Shown: piece after piece, positions 5,788 to 12,144 of the stretch
Layout: each line of letters begins with the position of its first letter
Numbering within the stretch: the stretch's first letter is position 1
Source: Crocinitomicaceae bacterium
Lineage (GTDB): Bacteria > Bacteroidota > Bacteroidia > Flavobacteriales_D > Crocinitomicaceae
DNA: 13,372 nt
Reading direction: 5' to 3'
Assembly (NCBI GenBank): GCA_027084145.1
Contig: JALWLM010000328.1
Span: forward strand, 1 to 13,372
Notes under the pieces: model-generated
What the model saw: only the letters and a program-made list of their open reading frames with translations
Databases searched by the model: none
What the model was told of the DNA's origin: nothing
Position numbers and translations under genes: made by a program

Positions 5788-6782
5788 TGTAAGAACTGAC
5801 TTAAAAAGTCTTTTGCAACTTCAAGGGCTTCGTTTATTTCTTTTTTTGCTTCTTTCACAGACTTTTCTGCCACTGTTTTGTAAAATGGTCTTTCGTCTGA
5901 CATGTACGTTTTTAATTCTGCATAGCTTTCTGCTATCTTGCCGAAAATCCAGGCAGGATCTGATTTTTTCCTCTCAAAAGCAAAGTTGATCAAGACAACA
6001 ACCCTGAAGACTGCATTTTCCGGTGGTATTTCTCCCGTCTGGATCTGGTTAAGGAAAAATTCTGCAGCTTTTTCTGTAAGTTTCATGAGCCTTCCCCACT
6101 CTTTAGATGGATAATCTATTCCAACTACCTGCCTATACTTTCTGGCATAAATTTTTGCTATAATTTTCTTGAATTCTTTGAGTTCAAGATTTTCCTCTCC
6201 CTTTTTATTTTCACTGCCCGCCGCCGTAACTTTACGCGACGGCTTTTCTTTTTTGTTGTTAAGGGTGTGTATTTCTTCCTTATCTTCCACTTTTAAATTT
6301 TCAGAAACCCCGGCGGATTTTTCCGCTATGTTATATAGTTTATTATTAGTACTTAAAGCATTTTTATTAACAGTATTTAAAGCATTTGTCTGTAAGTTTT
6401 CCACACTGTGGTGATTTCCACCCTGTGGATTTTTGTTAGGGTGGAGAGTTTCATTTGTTTTTGTTTCTCCCCAGATAAAATTAACCTTCAGATAATGGCC
6501 TTCTATTTTCCCTGATTTGTTTTTTCTTTTTACGTCTTCTATTAGATTGAGCTCCCTTAAAATCGCCTTTGTTTTTCGTACTCTATTTTCCGACCAGCTT
6601 AATGCTTTTGCTATATACGAAACTGTTGCTTTTGGTTGATTGGTTCCTTGCCATTTTGCTGTATAATACAAAAACGTGTAAAGAGCTATACAATCAGCAG
6701 GATTTTCTTTTTTGAGAAGCAGATCTAAAAGCCCTTTTGATATAACGATAGGTTCATCAATCACATTGTAACTGATATCCAT
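5784..6782 (-). CDS. Winged-helix replication initiator (phage O/DnaD-like)
   Basis: A 332-residue protein. Residues 12-104 form a winged helix-turn-helix of the type in phage replication proteins: ENPADCIALYTFLYYTAKWQ, then KATVSYIAKALSWSENRVRK, TKAILRELNLIEDVKRK, and a wing with GKIEGHYLKVNFIW. Residues about 107-200 are an Asn/Lys-rich low-complexity linker, and 200-332 is a helical domain (LKEFKKIIAKIYARKYRQ, NAVFRVVVLINFAFERK) that would contact helicase or loader. The start at 6782 has GGAGG seven bases upstream. It lies next to the DnaC-like loader with the DpdA-like gene between. The linker-coding DNA carries repeats and an AT-rich tract, as in lambda O where the origin lies inside the gene. 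Initiator role inferred from fold and context. Confidence 0.7.
   Translation of the reverse strand: MDISYNVIDEPIVISKGLLDLLLKKENPADCIALYTFLYYTAKWQGTNQPKATVSYIAKALSWSENRVRKTKAILRELNLIEDVKRKNKSGKIEGHYLKVNFIWGETKTNETLHPNKNPQGGNHHSVENLQTNALNTVNKNALSTNNKLYNIAEKSAGVSENLKVEDKEEIHTLNNKKEKPSRKVTAAGSENKKGEENLELKEFKKIIAKIYARKYRQVVGIDYPSKEWGRLMKLTEKAAEFFLNQIQTGEIPPENAVFRVVVLINFAFERKKSDPAWIFGKIAESYAELKTYMSDERPFYKTVAEKSVKEAKKEINEALEVAKDFLSQFLQ
6330..6445. other. Candidate replication origin inside the initiator gene
   Basis: Two 14-bp repeats with one mismatch, TTTCCACACTGTGG (6398-6411) and TTTCCACCCTGTGG (6415-6428), are spaced 17 bp apart. TTTTCCACA (6397-6405) fits the DnaA-box consensus TTWTNCACA. TCCACCCT/AGGGTGGA (6417-6424 and 6438-6445) form an inverted repeat. 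Beside them lies a very AT-rich tract (6330-6390) with an 11-bp direct repeat TTAAAGCATTT at 6353 and 6377. Iterons plus a meltable tract in the linker part of an initiator gene is the lambda-like arrangement. Confidence 0.45.
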
Positions 6783-6819
6783 TTCATTGCCTCCAGTTTT
6801 GAATTTATAAGGAGTTTTC

Positions 6820-7380
6820 TTATGATTTGAATCCGTAAACATATCTTGCCTTGTTATATATAGATTTCCATTTGTATCCCACTAATCTTTCAATATCTTT
6901 CCATTTCAATCCTTGCTTCCTCCAGTAGAGCGCCTTTTCAATATCTTTCTTTGTGATTAATTTTCTTCTGTTTCCCAGTGCCCTGTGTATTAGAATGCTT
7001 ACTGCTGTTTCTTTTAAGCCTGTTGTTTCACGTATGTACTGTTTGATTTTTTCAATGTTGCCATTTCTCCAATACTCTTCCCGGATCCATTTGATCCATT
7101 CTTTTCTTTCATCCGGTCTGATTTTTTGAAGACTGTTTTCCCACCAGGTAGCTCCACAGGAGTTGCATTCGAATCTTCTTCTTTTCTTTTTTCTTCCGTT
7201 TTCCTGCATGTATTTAGATTCTCTTATCTTGACATTTTTACTGTTACAATCTGGGCAGTAGATATAGCCCTTATATGTGTTTTTTATTCCTTTTACCCAC
7301 TGATACTTGCAGCTTTTGCATACTTTTCTCCCATTTTTGTAAATAGATACCTTTTCACCTTTACATCTTGGACATTTCAT
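6820..7380 (-). CDS. Double zinc-ribbon HTH protein
   Basis: A 186-residue protein starting at ATG 7380 (MKCPRCKGEK). The in-frame ATG at 7386 is part of the Shine-Dalgarno GGAGGATG. Two zinc ribbons stand in tandem: CPRC/CKSC (Cys3, 6, 21, 24) and CPDC/CNSC (Cys42, 45, 72, 75), the second followed by GATWW. A basic run KKKRRRF lies before the last cysteine pair. The C-terminal half is helical, with a likely helix-turn-helix in KKDIEKALYWRKQGLKWKDI followed by RLVGYKWKSIYNKARYVYG. The ribbons resemble those of InsA-like or transcription-factor proteins. It sits between the recombination nuclease and the replication initiator. DNA-binding regulator or replication accessory is inferred; no catalytic site is seen. 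Confidence 0.65.
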   Translation of the reverse strand: MKCPRCKGEKVSIYKNGRKVCKSCKYQWVKGIKNTYKGYIYCPDCNSKNVKIRESKYMQENGRKKKRRRFECNSCGATWWENSLQKIRPDERKEWIKWIREEYWRNGNIEKIKQYIRETTGLKETAVSILIHRALGNRRKLITKKDIEKALYWRKQGLKWKDIERLVGYKWKSIYNKARYVYGFKS

Positions 7381-7391
7381 GTGCATCCTCC

Positions 7392-8117
7392 TTACTTTTT
7401 ATAGTTGCAAAGACCTATCTCTTTGAACCCACAGTAATTGCATGCCCACTGGTGAGATAATCCGGTAGGGACAAAAATCCCTGTTTTTATTTGTTCTTTT
7501 ATCGATTTTGCAAGTTCTGCAACTTGGATCTCCGAATTTAGCGGATGTTTTAAAGATATTATCTGAGGGTTGTTTTTCTTTACAATAAAATGAATCTCGG
7601 CATTTAAAGAATCATCCTTTAAAGCGTAGATATTGAGCTGGAGTTTGTAATCAAAAGGGATTTCTTTTTTTGCAGCGTTTGTTGTCTTAAAATCAATTAT
7701 CGCTCCTTCAACAGTCCTGATGTCTCTATATCCTACAAGCTTCAACTCTTCATCAACAGGAATTTCTATTTTTTCTTCTACTTCATCAGGGTTGATTTCT
7801 TTTGCTTTTTCTTCCATATATAGCTTTGTTGCTTTTGCCCCTTTGTCTTTTTCTTTGCCTTTGTCCCCTTCCCATTTTTCAACCTCTTTTGAGTACTCCT
7901 CAAAAGCATCAGAGTATATGTCCAGAACATCTTCTACTTTCAGATCCTCAAAACTTTCTTTTTTCTGTCGAAAATTTTCCTCTAACGCTTTATGGACAGA
8001 GCGACCTAAAACCATTGCAGATGAAGGGGGGACTTTTACCCCCTCAATGTATCTGAACTGGTATTGTAGCTGACAGCGAAGGAACATATTTATCGAGGTT
8101 GGAGATAGCTCAAACAT
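7392..8117 (-). CDS. Cas4/AddB-type PD-(D/E)XK exonuclease with Fe-S cluster
   Basis: A 241-residue PDDEXK_1-family nuclease. It begins with the typical ELSPTSINMFLRCQLQYQFR, then GRSVHKALE (His42), LVGYRDIR (Asp132), IIDFKTT (Asp142, Lys144) and the QLNIYAL motif (Gln160, Tyr164). Cys15 together with Cys226, Cys229 and Cys237 (WACNYCGFKEIGLC) matches the four-cysteine iron-sulfur staple of Cas4 and AddB nucleases. Such enzymes resect DNA ends. Here it is two genes from the ERF annealing protein, so the pair probably works like lambda Red alpha and beta. The start has AAGGAG seven bases upstream and overlaps the upstream gene by 8 bases. Confidence 0.85.
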   Translation of the reverse strand: MFELSPTSINMFLRCQLQYQFRYIEGVKVPPSSAMVLGRSVHKALEENFRQKKESFEDLKVEDVLDIYSDAFEEYSKEVEKWEGDKGKEKDKGAKATKLYMEEKAKEINPDEVEEKIEIPVDEELKLVGYRDIRTVEGAIIDFKTTNAAKKEIPFDYKLQLNIYALKDDSLNAEIHFIVKKNNPQIISLKHPLNSEIQVAELAKSIKEQIKTGIFVPTGLSHQWACNYCGFKEIGLCNYKK

Positions 8118-8553
8118 TTTGAAGCTCCTTGAGTAAATCTGGATTTTCGTAAATATTCCCTCTTATCGCTACTCCCAGTTCTTCTACTGCATACTGGAGA
8201 CTGTTCCACTCGTCCGAAATGACAGGTTCTAAATCAAATGCAGGATATGTTTCTTCTGCGCAATATACTACTTTGTGGTAAGTAAGATAATCGTGATGCA
8301 GGATTTCTATAATATCACCCTCGTATATTTCTCGTTTTTTTATATCTTTCAGTCCTGTATATTGCATTAGCTCTGATTGATCAGGAATTGGCACATATTT
8401 ATCCGTATCTCCTAACCCGAGTTCTCTTTCGCTTTTCATTGCAACTATTTCATAAGCTCCATCTGTTGTAAAAATAGGAGCAATAACAAAATCAGGCATA
8501 TAGATCATTTTTTTATTTGTCTTGTCGTAAACCCTGAATTTAACCTCTTTCAT
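8110..8553 (-). CDS. YopX-family phage protein
   Basis: A 147-residue protein with all YopX hallmarks: MKEVKFRVYDKTNKKMIY at the start, LMQYTGLKDIKKREIYEGDI in the middle (62-81) and IRGNIYENPDLL near the end (130-141). YopX-family proteins are very common in phages of Firmicutes and others; no biochemical function is established. AGGAGG lies eight bases before the ATG. It stands between the two recombination genes in the same operon, which is typical for early phage genes. Confidence 0.88.
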   Translation of the reverse strand: MKEVKFRVYDKTNKKMIYMPDFVIAPIFTTDGAYEIVAMKSERELGLGDTDKYVPIPDQSELMQYTGLKDIKKREIYEGDIIEILHHDYLTYHKVVYCAEETYPAFDLEPVISDEWNSLQYAVEELGVAIRGNIYENPDLLKELQNV

Positions 8554-8582
8554 TGCCTTCCTCCTTTTGATTTTTTACTTGT

Positions 8583-9245
8583 TTAAATATCAGAATCTTC
8601 TTCAAGGTCTATATCTTCTAAATACTCGGCTCCCTTTTCCTTTAAACCTTCAATTAGCTCAGAAGCTTCCTTTTTGGTTAATTGCTTGGAACTTTCTTTT
8701 CCGTATTTTGCGAGGATGTAATCTTTTACAAGCTGATAGTCTATATTGTTTTCATCGACAAGCTTTCTTAAATACCTCCTCTGTGCATCGGATATGAGAT
8801 CGTTTTTGTTGGTTTCTTTTGATTCTGGTTGGGAATATTTTCTGTCAGTTTCAATGTCTGCTTCAGGATCATCCATTGAAGGTATCTGGAATAGTTTCAT
8901 CAGTGCATATTTATTAGCCCCGGTTATTGCCTTATAGTAAGCTTTGTCTCCACTGTCTATTCCTTGACCATATACGCAAACGTTTGCGGATTCTCCAGTT
9001 TCTGTATCCAAAACAGTCAAGCAGTACTTTATAGAAACAATTGTCGTTTTTCCATCTATCCTCTCTTCTCTCGTTTCTTCTATGCTTGGGATAGCAATTA
9101 CACCATTTTTTATCATTGCATCTCTGACGGCCTTTAATACAGCTGCCTCACTTGTGTAGGAGTACTTGTGGAACTCATTTACTTTGTCCTTTGGAACGGC
9201 TTCAATCTCTTTCATTACCGATAAAATTTTCTTGTAAATACCCAT
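8583..9245 (-). CDS. erf: ERF-family single-strand annealing recombinase
   Basis: A 220-residue protein. Residues 1-130 match the ERF family (essential recombination function, as in phage P22): MGIYKKILSVMKEIEAVPKD, FHKYSYTSEAAVLKAVRDAM, GQGIDSGDKAYYKAITGANK, YALMKLFQIPSMDDPE. These proteins anneal complementary single strands during recombination and genome circularisation. Residues about 146-200 (ISDAQRRYLRKLVDENNI, LTKKEASELIEGL) are a small helical domain often found at the end of phage annealing proteins, and the C-terminus is acidic (EDIDLEEDSDI), like the tails that recruit partners. The start has GGAGG six bases upstream, formed by operator copy 5. Its nuclease partner is two genes downstream. 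Confidence 0.88.
   Translation of the reverse strand: MGIYKKILSVMKEIEAVPKDKVNEFHKYSYTSEAAVLKAVRDAMIKNGVIAIPSIEETREERIDGKTTIVSIKYCLTVLDTETGESANVCVYGQGIDSGDKAYYKAITGANKYALMKLFQIPSMDDPEADIETDRKYSQPESKETNKNDLISDAQRRYLRKLVDENNIDYQLVKDYILAKYGKESSKQLTKKEASELIEGLKEKGAEYLEDIDLEEDSDI
8975..8988. repeat. 14-bp palindrome matching the one at 2057-2074
   Basis: CGCAAACGTTTGCG lies within the ERF-coding sequence (residues SANVC) and equals the central 14 bases of the palindrome at 2057-2074. It has the LacI/PurR-box core. It is not near a start codon, so a simple operator role is not evident. Confidence 0.55.
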
Positions 9246-9250
9246 GATAC

Positions 9251-9271
9251 ACCTCCGTTTTATACGGTTAT
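9251..9271. promoter_or_regulatory. Operator copy 5, fused to a Shine-Dalgarno
   Basis: On the minus strand the core is ACCGTATAAAACGGA, left arm ATAACCGT, right arm ACGGAGGT. The GGAGG is the ribosome binding site of the ERF gene, and the left arm encodes the last residues and stop of the upstream gene. It is identical over 24 bp to copy 2. No -35 is seen. Confidence 0.65.
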
Positions 9272-9562
9272 TTGCAAAATAAAAATGTTTCTAAGGCTTG
9301 TTCCATACTTTCTGTCGATTTTTGACAGGATACTTTCCACTTCTGATATGAATTTAAAATAATCTTCAGGGTCTTTTACTACTATCTCCCTGGGTGTGAT
9401 GTAACGAACTTTTCTGAATTTTTCCCTTAATTCCTCAAATTCAGGCAGTTCGACAGTCTCCTTTAACCCAGCTTTCCTTTGTCTTCTGAACTCTTTGACA
9501 ATGCTTATGAAGTTGACATGGGTTTTAACATGGCAGAACCCTGCGATTCTTTCGTACATCAT
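9260..9562 (-). CDS. Hypothetical protein, first gene behind a regulated promoter
   Basis: One hundred residues (MMYERIAGFCHVKTHVNFIS...). I set the start at ATG 9562, with AGGAGG nine bases upstream. A longer frame from TTG 9628 would translate through the promoter and operator and is rejected. Charged helical middle (IVKEFRRQRKAGLKETVELP, EELREKFRKVRYI), then DPEDYFKFISEVESILSKID. No family is recognised. The position directly ahead of ERF and nuclease suggests an early accessory role, for example inhibition of a host nuclease, which is inference from context only. Confidence 0.6.
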   Translation of the reverse strand: MMYERIAGFCHVKTHVNFISIVKEFRRQRKAGLKETVELPEFEELREKFRKVRYITPREIVVKDPEDYFKFISEVESILSKIDRKYGTSLRNIFILQITV

Positions 9563-9593
9563 TCCAGGCAACCTCCTTTTGTGTTGTTCTATT

Positions 9594-9622
9594 ATATTAC
9601 CGTCTAAAACGGTAATGGTCAA
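9594..9622 (-). promoter_or_regulatory. Early promoter with operator copy 6 in its spacer
   Basis: Minus-strand TTGACC (9617-9622), 17-bp spacer, TAATAT (9594-9599). The operator (9596-9616, core ACCGTCTAAAACGGT, perfect arms ATTACCGT/ACGGTAAT) fills the spacer, differing from the one at 4049-4069 by one base. The -35 overlaps the stop codon of the upstream CII-like gene. It drives the recombination and replication operon. Confidence 0.85.
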
Positions 9623-10131
9623 GTGCAAAAATTAAAAGTTGCATGCAGGTAGATTTCAAGGGACTCAATGGCTTTTTTTAAATTGATCATCTGTGTCTGG
9701 AGCTCTTCCCATTCTTCGTCTGTTATTTTTCCATCTTCAAGTGCTTCAAGTACTTTCTCGGTAGTTACTGCCATTTCTTTTGTTGCTTTTTGTGTTTTCT
9801 TTAAAGCGTTTACCGGGCTATTAAGGTAGTTCAGATCTATATCGTTAAGTTTCGCAGGTACGTATCCAGCTGCCCCACAAATAGCATCAAGGACAGGTTC
9901 TATATCAACCAGCTCTGCAAGTTTTGGAAGCTTTATAACCGGGAATTTTGGGACTGATGGGTACAGAGAATCAAGGGAACACATTTTTGACAGGGTTTTA
10001 TACTGAATCCCGAGGTGTTTTGCTATCTTCTTTGCCGGGACATTGGGGTTTTCAAATATAACTCTGTGAAGGGATTCAAGGATTGATTCCTCTTTTACCC
10101 CATTAAAGACTGCGAAAAATTCCTTATTCAT
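9619..10131 (-). CDS. Phage CII-like regulator (CP76 family)
   Basis: A 170-residue protein whose layout follows the phage regulatory protein CII (CP76) family. The N-terminal helix-turn-helix is ESLHRVIFENPNVPAKKIAK then HLGIQYKTLSKMCS (about 19-52). Next comes the PVIKLPKLAELVDIEPVLDAI segment (64-84), where the family has a conserved LTLEEL...LDAL stretch. The C-terminal helical pair TEKVLEALEDGKITDEEWEE...LKKAIESLEIYL (124-162) is typical of the family. These proteins switch early transcription between lysis and lysogeny. AAGGAGG lies eight bases before the ATG. It is divergent from an XRE-like regulator across operator copy 7. Target sites are unknown. Confidence 0.72.
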   Translation of the reverse strand: MNKEFFAVFNGVKEESILESLHRVIFENPNVPAKKIAKHLGIQYKTLSKMCSLDSLYPSVPKFPVIKLPKLAELVDIEPVLDAICGAAGYVPAKLNDIDLNYLNSPVNALKKTQKATKEMAVTTEKVLEALEDGKITDEEWEELQTQMINLKKAIESLEIYLHATFNFCT

Positions 10132-10151
10132 CGCATTGCCCTCCTTATCCT

Positions 10152-10172
10152 CTTACCGTATTATATGGTAAA
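10152..10172. promoter_or_regulatory. Operator copy 7 between divergent regulators
   Basis: Core ACCGTATTATATGGT with arms TTACC/GGTAA. The minus strand holds TATAAT inside it (10161-10166), a likely -10 for the CII-like gene. On the plus strand TATAAT at 10185-10190 is a likely -10 for the gene at 10240, whose weak -35 region would lie in the operator. Neither side has a good -35, so activation may be needed. Confidence 0.65.
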
Positions 10173-10239
10173 ATTTAATTTTATTATAATACTAATAAGT
10201 GTGGAGTTGTTTGGCAAGAGAAGAATAGGAGGTTGGGTC

Positions 10240-10809
10240 ATGGTTAAAAGATCAAAGAAGTCCCCGTGTTTGTTTGGTCAGGTGCTGCAGGAGATGATGG
10301 ACAAGAGAGGATTAAATGCATACGACATAGAAAGAAGATACGGGATATCAGCTGTTACTATACATAGATTTATGAGCTGTCAGAGATTTCCTTCCCCATT
10401 CAAAGAATCAAGAGGTGTATCTGTTGTAGATCTTGCAAAACACCTTGGATTAACAAGGGAAGAAAAATACAGACTGTATTCAGCCCTTGTTGATACCTTT
10501 TATCCAGAACTATCAAAATACTTTATGGAATTAAAAGAAGAAAAGATAACCGACGATTACATAAAGCAGCTTGTTAACAAAAAACCAAAAGGCTTAACAT
10601 GGAACGATATTTACACTTTTGTAACAGAACCGTTTGTAAGAAAGGTAAGAAATCTGAGAACCGATATATCTCTTTTTAACAACAGGGATAGATTAAAGGA
10701 TCTGTTAAGACATCTGGATTTGACTGAAAAACAAAAAGCTGAAGTTCTGTACTACTTTTTGAAGAAAAAGGGAGCAGATAAAGAGTTTTTAAATATCCTA
10801 ATGGGATGA
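10240..10809 (+). CDS. XRE-like helix-turn-helix regulator
   Basis: A 189-residue protein. The start at 10240 is set by AGGAGG eight bases upstream; an in-frame ATG at 10165 falls inside the operator and is rejected. Residues about 12-75 form a lambda-repressor-like domain: FGQVLQEMMDKRGLNAYDIE, RRYGISAVTIHRFMSCQRF as scaffold and recognition helices, then VVDLAKHLGLTREEKYRLYS. The rest is helical with no peptidase motif (YIKQLVNKKPKGLTWNDIYT, RDRLKDLLRHLDLTEKQKAE). It is divergent from the CII-like gene and converges with the next gene, overlapping it by 12 bases, so it is placed like a Cro or CI-type switch partner. An alternative owner of the repeated operators. Confidence 0.7.
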   Translation: MVKRSKKSPCLFGQVLQEMMDKRGLNAYDIERRYGISAVTIHRFMSCQRFPSPFKESRGVSVVDLAKHLGLTREEKYRLYSALVDTFYPELSKYFMELKEEKITDDYIKQLVNKKPKGLTWNDIYTFVTEPFVRKVRNLRTDISLFNNRDRLKDLLRHLDLTEKQKAEVLYYFLKKKGADKEFLNILMG

Positions 10810-11037
10810 CCTGTAAAACAGAAGCTCTTCACCTGTTGAAAGAGATATTGTTCCTTTCTCTACCCTTTCATCCGGAATGTGCAGTATGTACCTTACAGGA
10901 TTATCAATTTCAACAACATCCTTCAAAAATGGAAGTTTAATATATTCTGGTAGATTTTCTTCAGTATACCCAAACATTGAAGCAAATTCTTTATAAGTTT
11001 CAGGGTGCATTCTGCCAATAATAAACTCTTTTCCCAT
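10798..11037 (-). CDS. Hypothetical small protein
   Basis: Seventy-nine residues (MGKEFIIGRMHPETYKEFAS...), acidic, with no membrane segment and no recognised domain. GAGGGGAG precedes the ATG by three to four bases. It is the last gene of the leftward LexA-like/HTH set. Its 3' end overlaps tail to tail with the rightward XRE-like gene, with no visible terminator between them, so transcripts of the two units overlap in antisense. Confidence 0.6.
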   Translation of the reverse strand: MGKEFIIGRMHPETYKEFASMFGYTEENLPEYIKLPFLKDVVEIDNPVRYILHIPDERVEKGTISLSTGEELLFYRSSH

Positions 11038-11046
11038 TTTCTCCCC

Positions 11047-11499
11047 TCAATAAATGCTTATTTTAGAAGGTTTTCTTCCTCTCCTTGGTTTTCCCTCAAG
11101 GAACCTGTCAAGATCCTCAATTTTAAACCGTCTTACCTTTTTATCCGGAGAATATGCGGGGATCCTTCCTTCTTTTATAAGCTGATTCAAGTAAGACATA
11201 GAAATCTGGAGATATTCACATGCTTGCTCAGGAGTCAACCATTTCGATTTGAATGAATACTCATCTGTATCAAATTCCGAAAACTCAATAACGCCCGAAC
11301 CGTCTATGTCAATAACAATTATTTCTTTGAAATGTTTTGTAAGCTTATTTAAGATCCTTGCATCTTCTATATCTGCGGATTTGTCAAAGTCTGTTATCAC
11401 ATATCCATAACCCAGCTTTGATATGATTACTCTGTCTGGATACATTTCATACTTGTTGATAAGATCAGCAAGGAATAAAACTTTTTCCTTTTGCTTCAT
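11047..11499 (-). CDS. Excisionase-like HTH protein with AT-hook-like tail
   Basis: A 150-residue protein. Residues 86-136 are a clear excisionase/MerR-type helix-turn-helix (HTH_17): KWLTPEQACEYLQISMSYLN, QLIKEGRIPAYSPDKKVRRF, KIEDLDRFLEG. KPRRGRKPSK (137-146) is AT-hook-like. The N-terminal 85 residues hold alternating beta strands (RVIISKLGYGYVITDFD, FKEIIVIDIDGSGVIEFSEF) that I do not recognise. It is co-transcribed behind the LexA-like repressor and close to the integrase, so recombination directionality factor is a reasonable inference. If so, damage would induce excision and early genes together. A plain transcription regulator is the alternative. Confidence 0.65.
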   Translation of the reverse strand: MKQKEKVLFLADLINKYEMYPDRVIISKLGYGYVITDFDKSADIEDARILNKLTKHFKEIIVIDIDGSGVIEFSEFDTDEYSFKSKWLTPEQACEYLQISMSYLNQLIKEGRIPAYSPDKKVRRFKIEDLDRFLEGKPRRGRKPSKISIY

Positions 11500-11513
11500 T
11501 TAAAGGCCCTCCA

Positions 11514-12095
11514 TCAGTAATTCCTGATCAAATATTTCAATTTTCCGACGACTCTAACCATTTCAGGTTTGTAATACTGGCTTTCCATATCAGAATTTGC
11601 AGGTCTGAGCTCTATTAAATCTTTATGTCTGTAAATTTTTTTAATTGTTGCTGTATCATTATCTACTATTGCAACAACAGTTTCTCCATTTATGAAATCT
11701 TCCTTTGGTTCTATGATAATAAAATCTCCGTCTGCTATAAGATCCTCAATCATTGAGTTACCCCTGACCTGGAGAGCAATACAGTTCTCACAATCTGTAT
11801 AAAGAGGAACATTAATAAAATCGATTGGTTCCTCCCATATTGATACAGGCAAGCCTGCGGATATCTCTCCATGGAAAGGAACCTGCCAGGATAAATACTC
11901 CTGAGCTATCTCATACCATCCGTAATTCTTTTTGATCAGATATCCTTTTTGGGTGAGCTTTTTTAAGTATTCGTGTACAGTCGAAAGGCTATATCCAAAA
12001 GCATTTGCAATTTCTGAAATTGTTGGCATGGTATTGTTTTTTGAATAATAACTTCTTATGAAATCGAAAATCCTTTTTTGCTTTTCCGTGATCAT
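11514..12095 (-). CDS. lexA: LexA-type self-cleaving repressor (S24 peptidase)
   Basis: A 193-residue full-length LexA homologue. The N-terminal winged helix is residues 1-60: TEKQKRIFDFIRSYYSKNNT, MPTISEIANAFGYSLSTVHE, YLKKLTQKGYLIKK. The cleavage region is FHGEISAG with the scissile Ala80-Gly81, as in GxxxAG of LexA. The catalytic dyad is Ser114 in RGNSM and Lys152 in TATIKKIYR, with ADGDFIIIE between. Such proteins bind operators as dimers and cut themselves on activated RecA. Its own promoter overlaps operator copy 8, so it is very probably autoregulated. AGGAGG lies four bases upstream of the ATG. Placed divergent from int, it is the likely prophage repressor. Confidence 0.9.
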   Translation of the reverse strand: MITEKQKRIFDFIRSYYSKNNTMPTISEIANAFGYSLSTVHEYLKKLTQKGYLIKKNYGWYEIAQEYLSWQVPFHGEISAGLPVSIWEEPIDFINVPLYTDCENCIALQVRGNSMIEDLIADGDFIIIEPKEDFINGETVVAIVDNDTATIKKIYRHKDLIELRPANSDMESQYYKPEMVRVVGKLKYLIRNY

Positions 12096-12115
12096 GGCTC
12101 CTCCTATCTTTTTTT

Positions 12116-12144
12116 AAGATAACCGAAACTAAAACGAAAGTCAA
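12116..12144 (-). promoter_or_regulatory. Promoter of the LexA-like gene
   Basis: Minus-strand TTGACT (12139-12144), a 17-bp spacer, then TATCTT (12116-12121), 20 bases before the start codon. Operator copy 8 overlaps its -35. Confidence 0.75.

Noticed and set aside
6221..6250. GCCGT/ACGGC hairpin followed by T-rich DNA on the plus strand
   Set aside because: Terminator-like, but no plus-strand transcription unit exists there; it encodes conserved-looking protein on the other strand.
9563..9628. N-terminal extension of the gene ending at 9260, starting from TTG 9628
   Set aside because: It would translate the promoter and operator; ATG 9562 with AGGAGG upstream is far better.
10165..10239. 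Extension of the XRE-like regulator from ATG 10165
   Set aside because: The start would lie inside operator copy 7 with no Shine-Dalgarno; AGGAGG before ATG 10240 decides.
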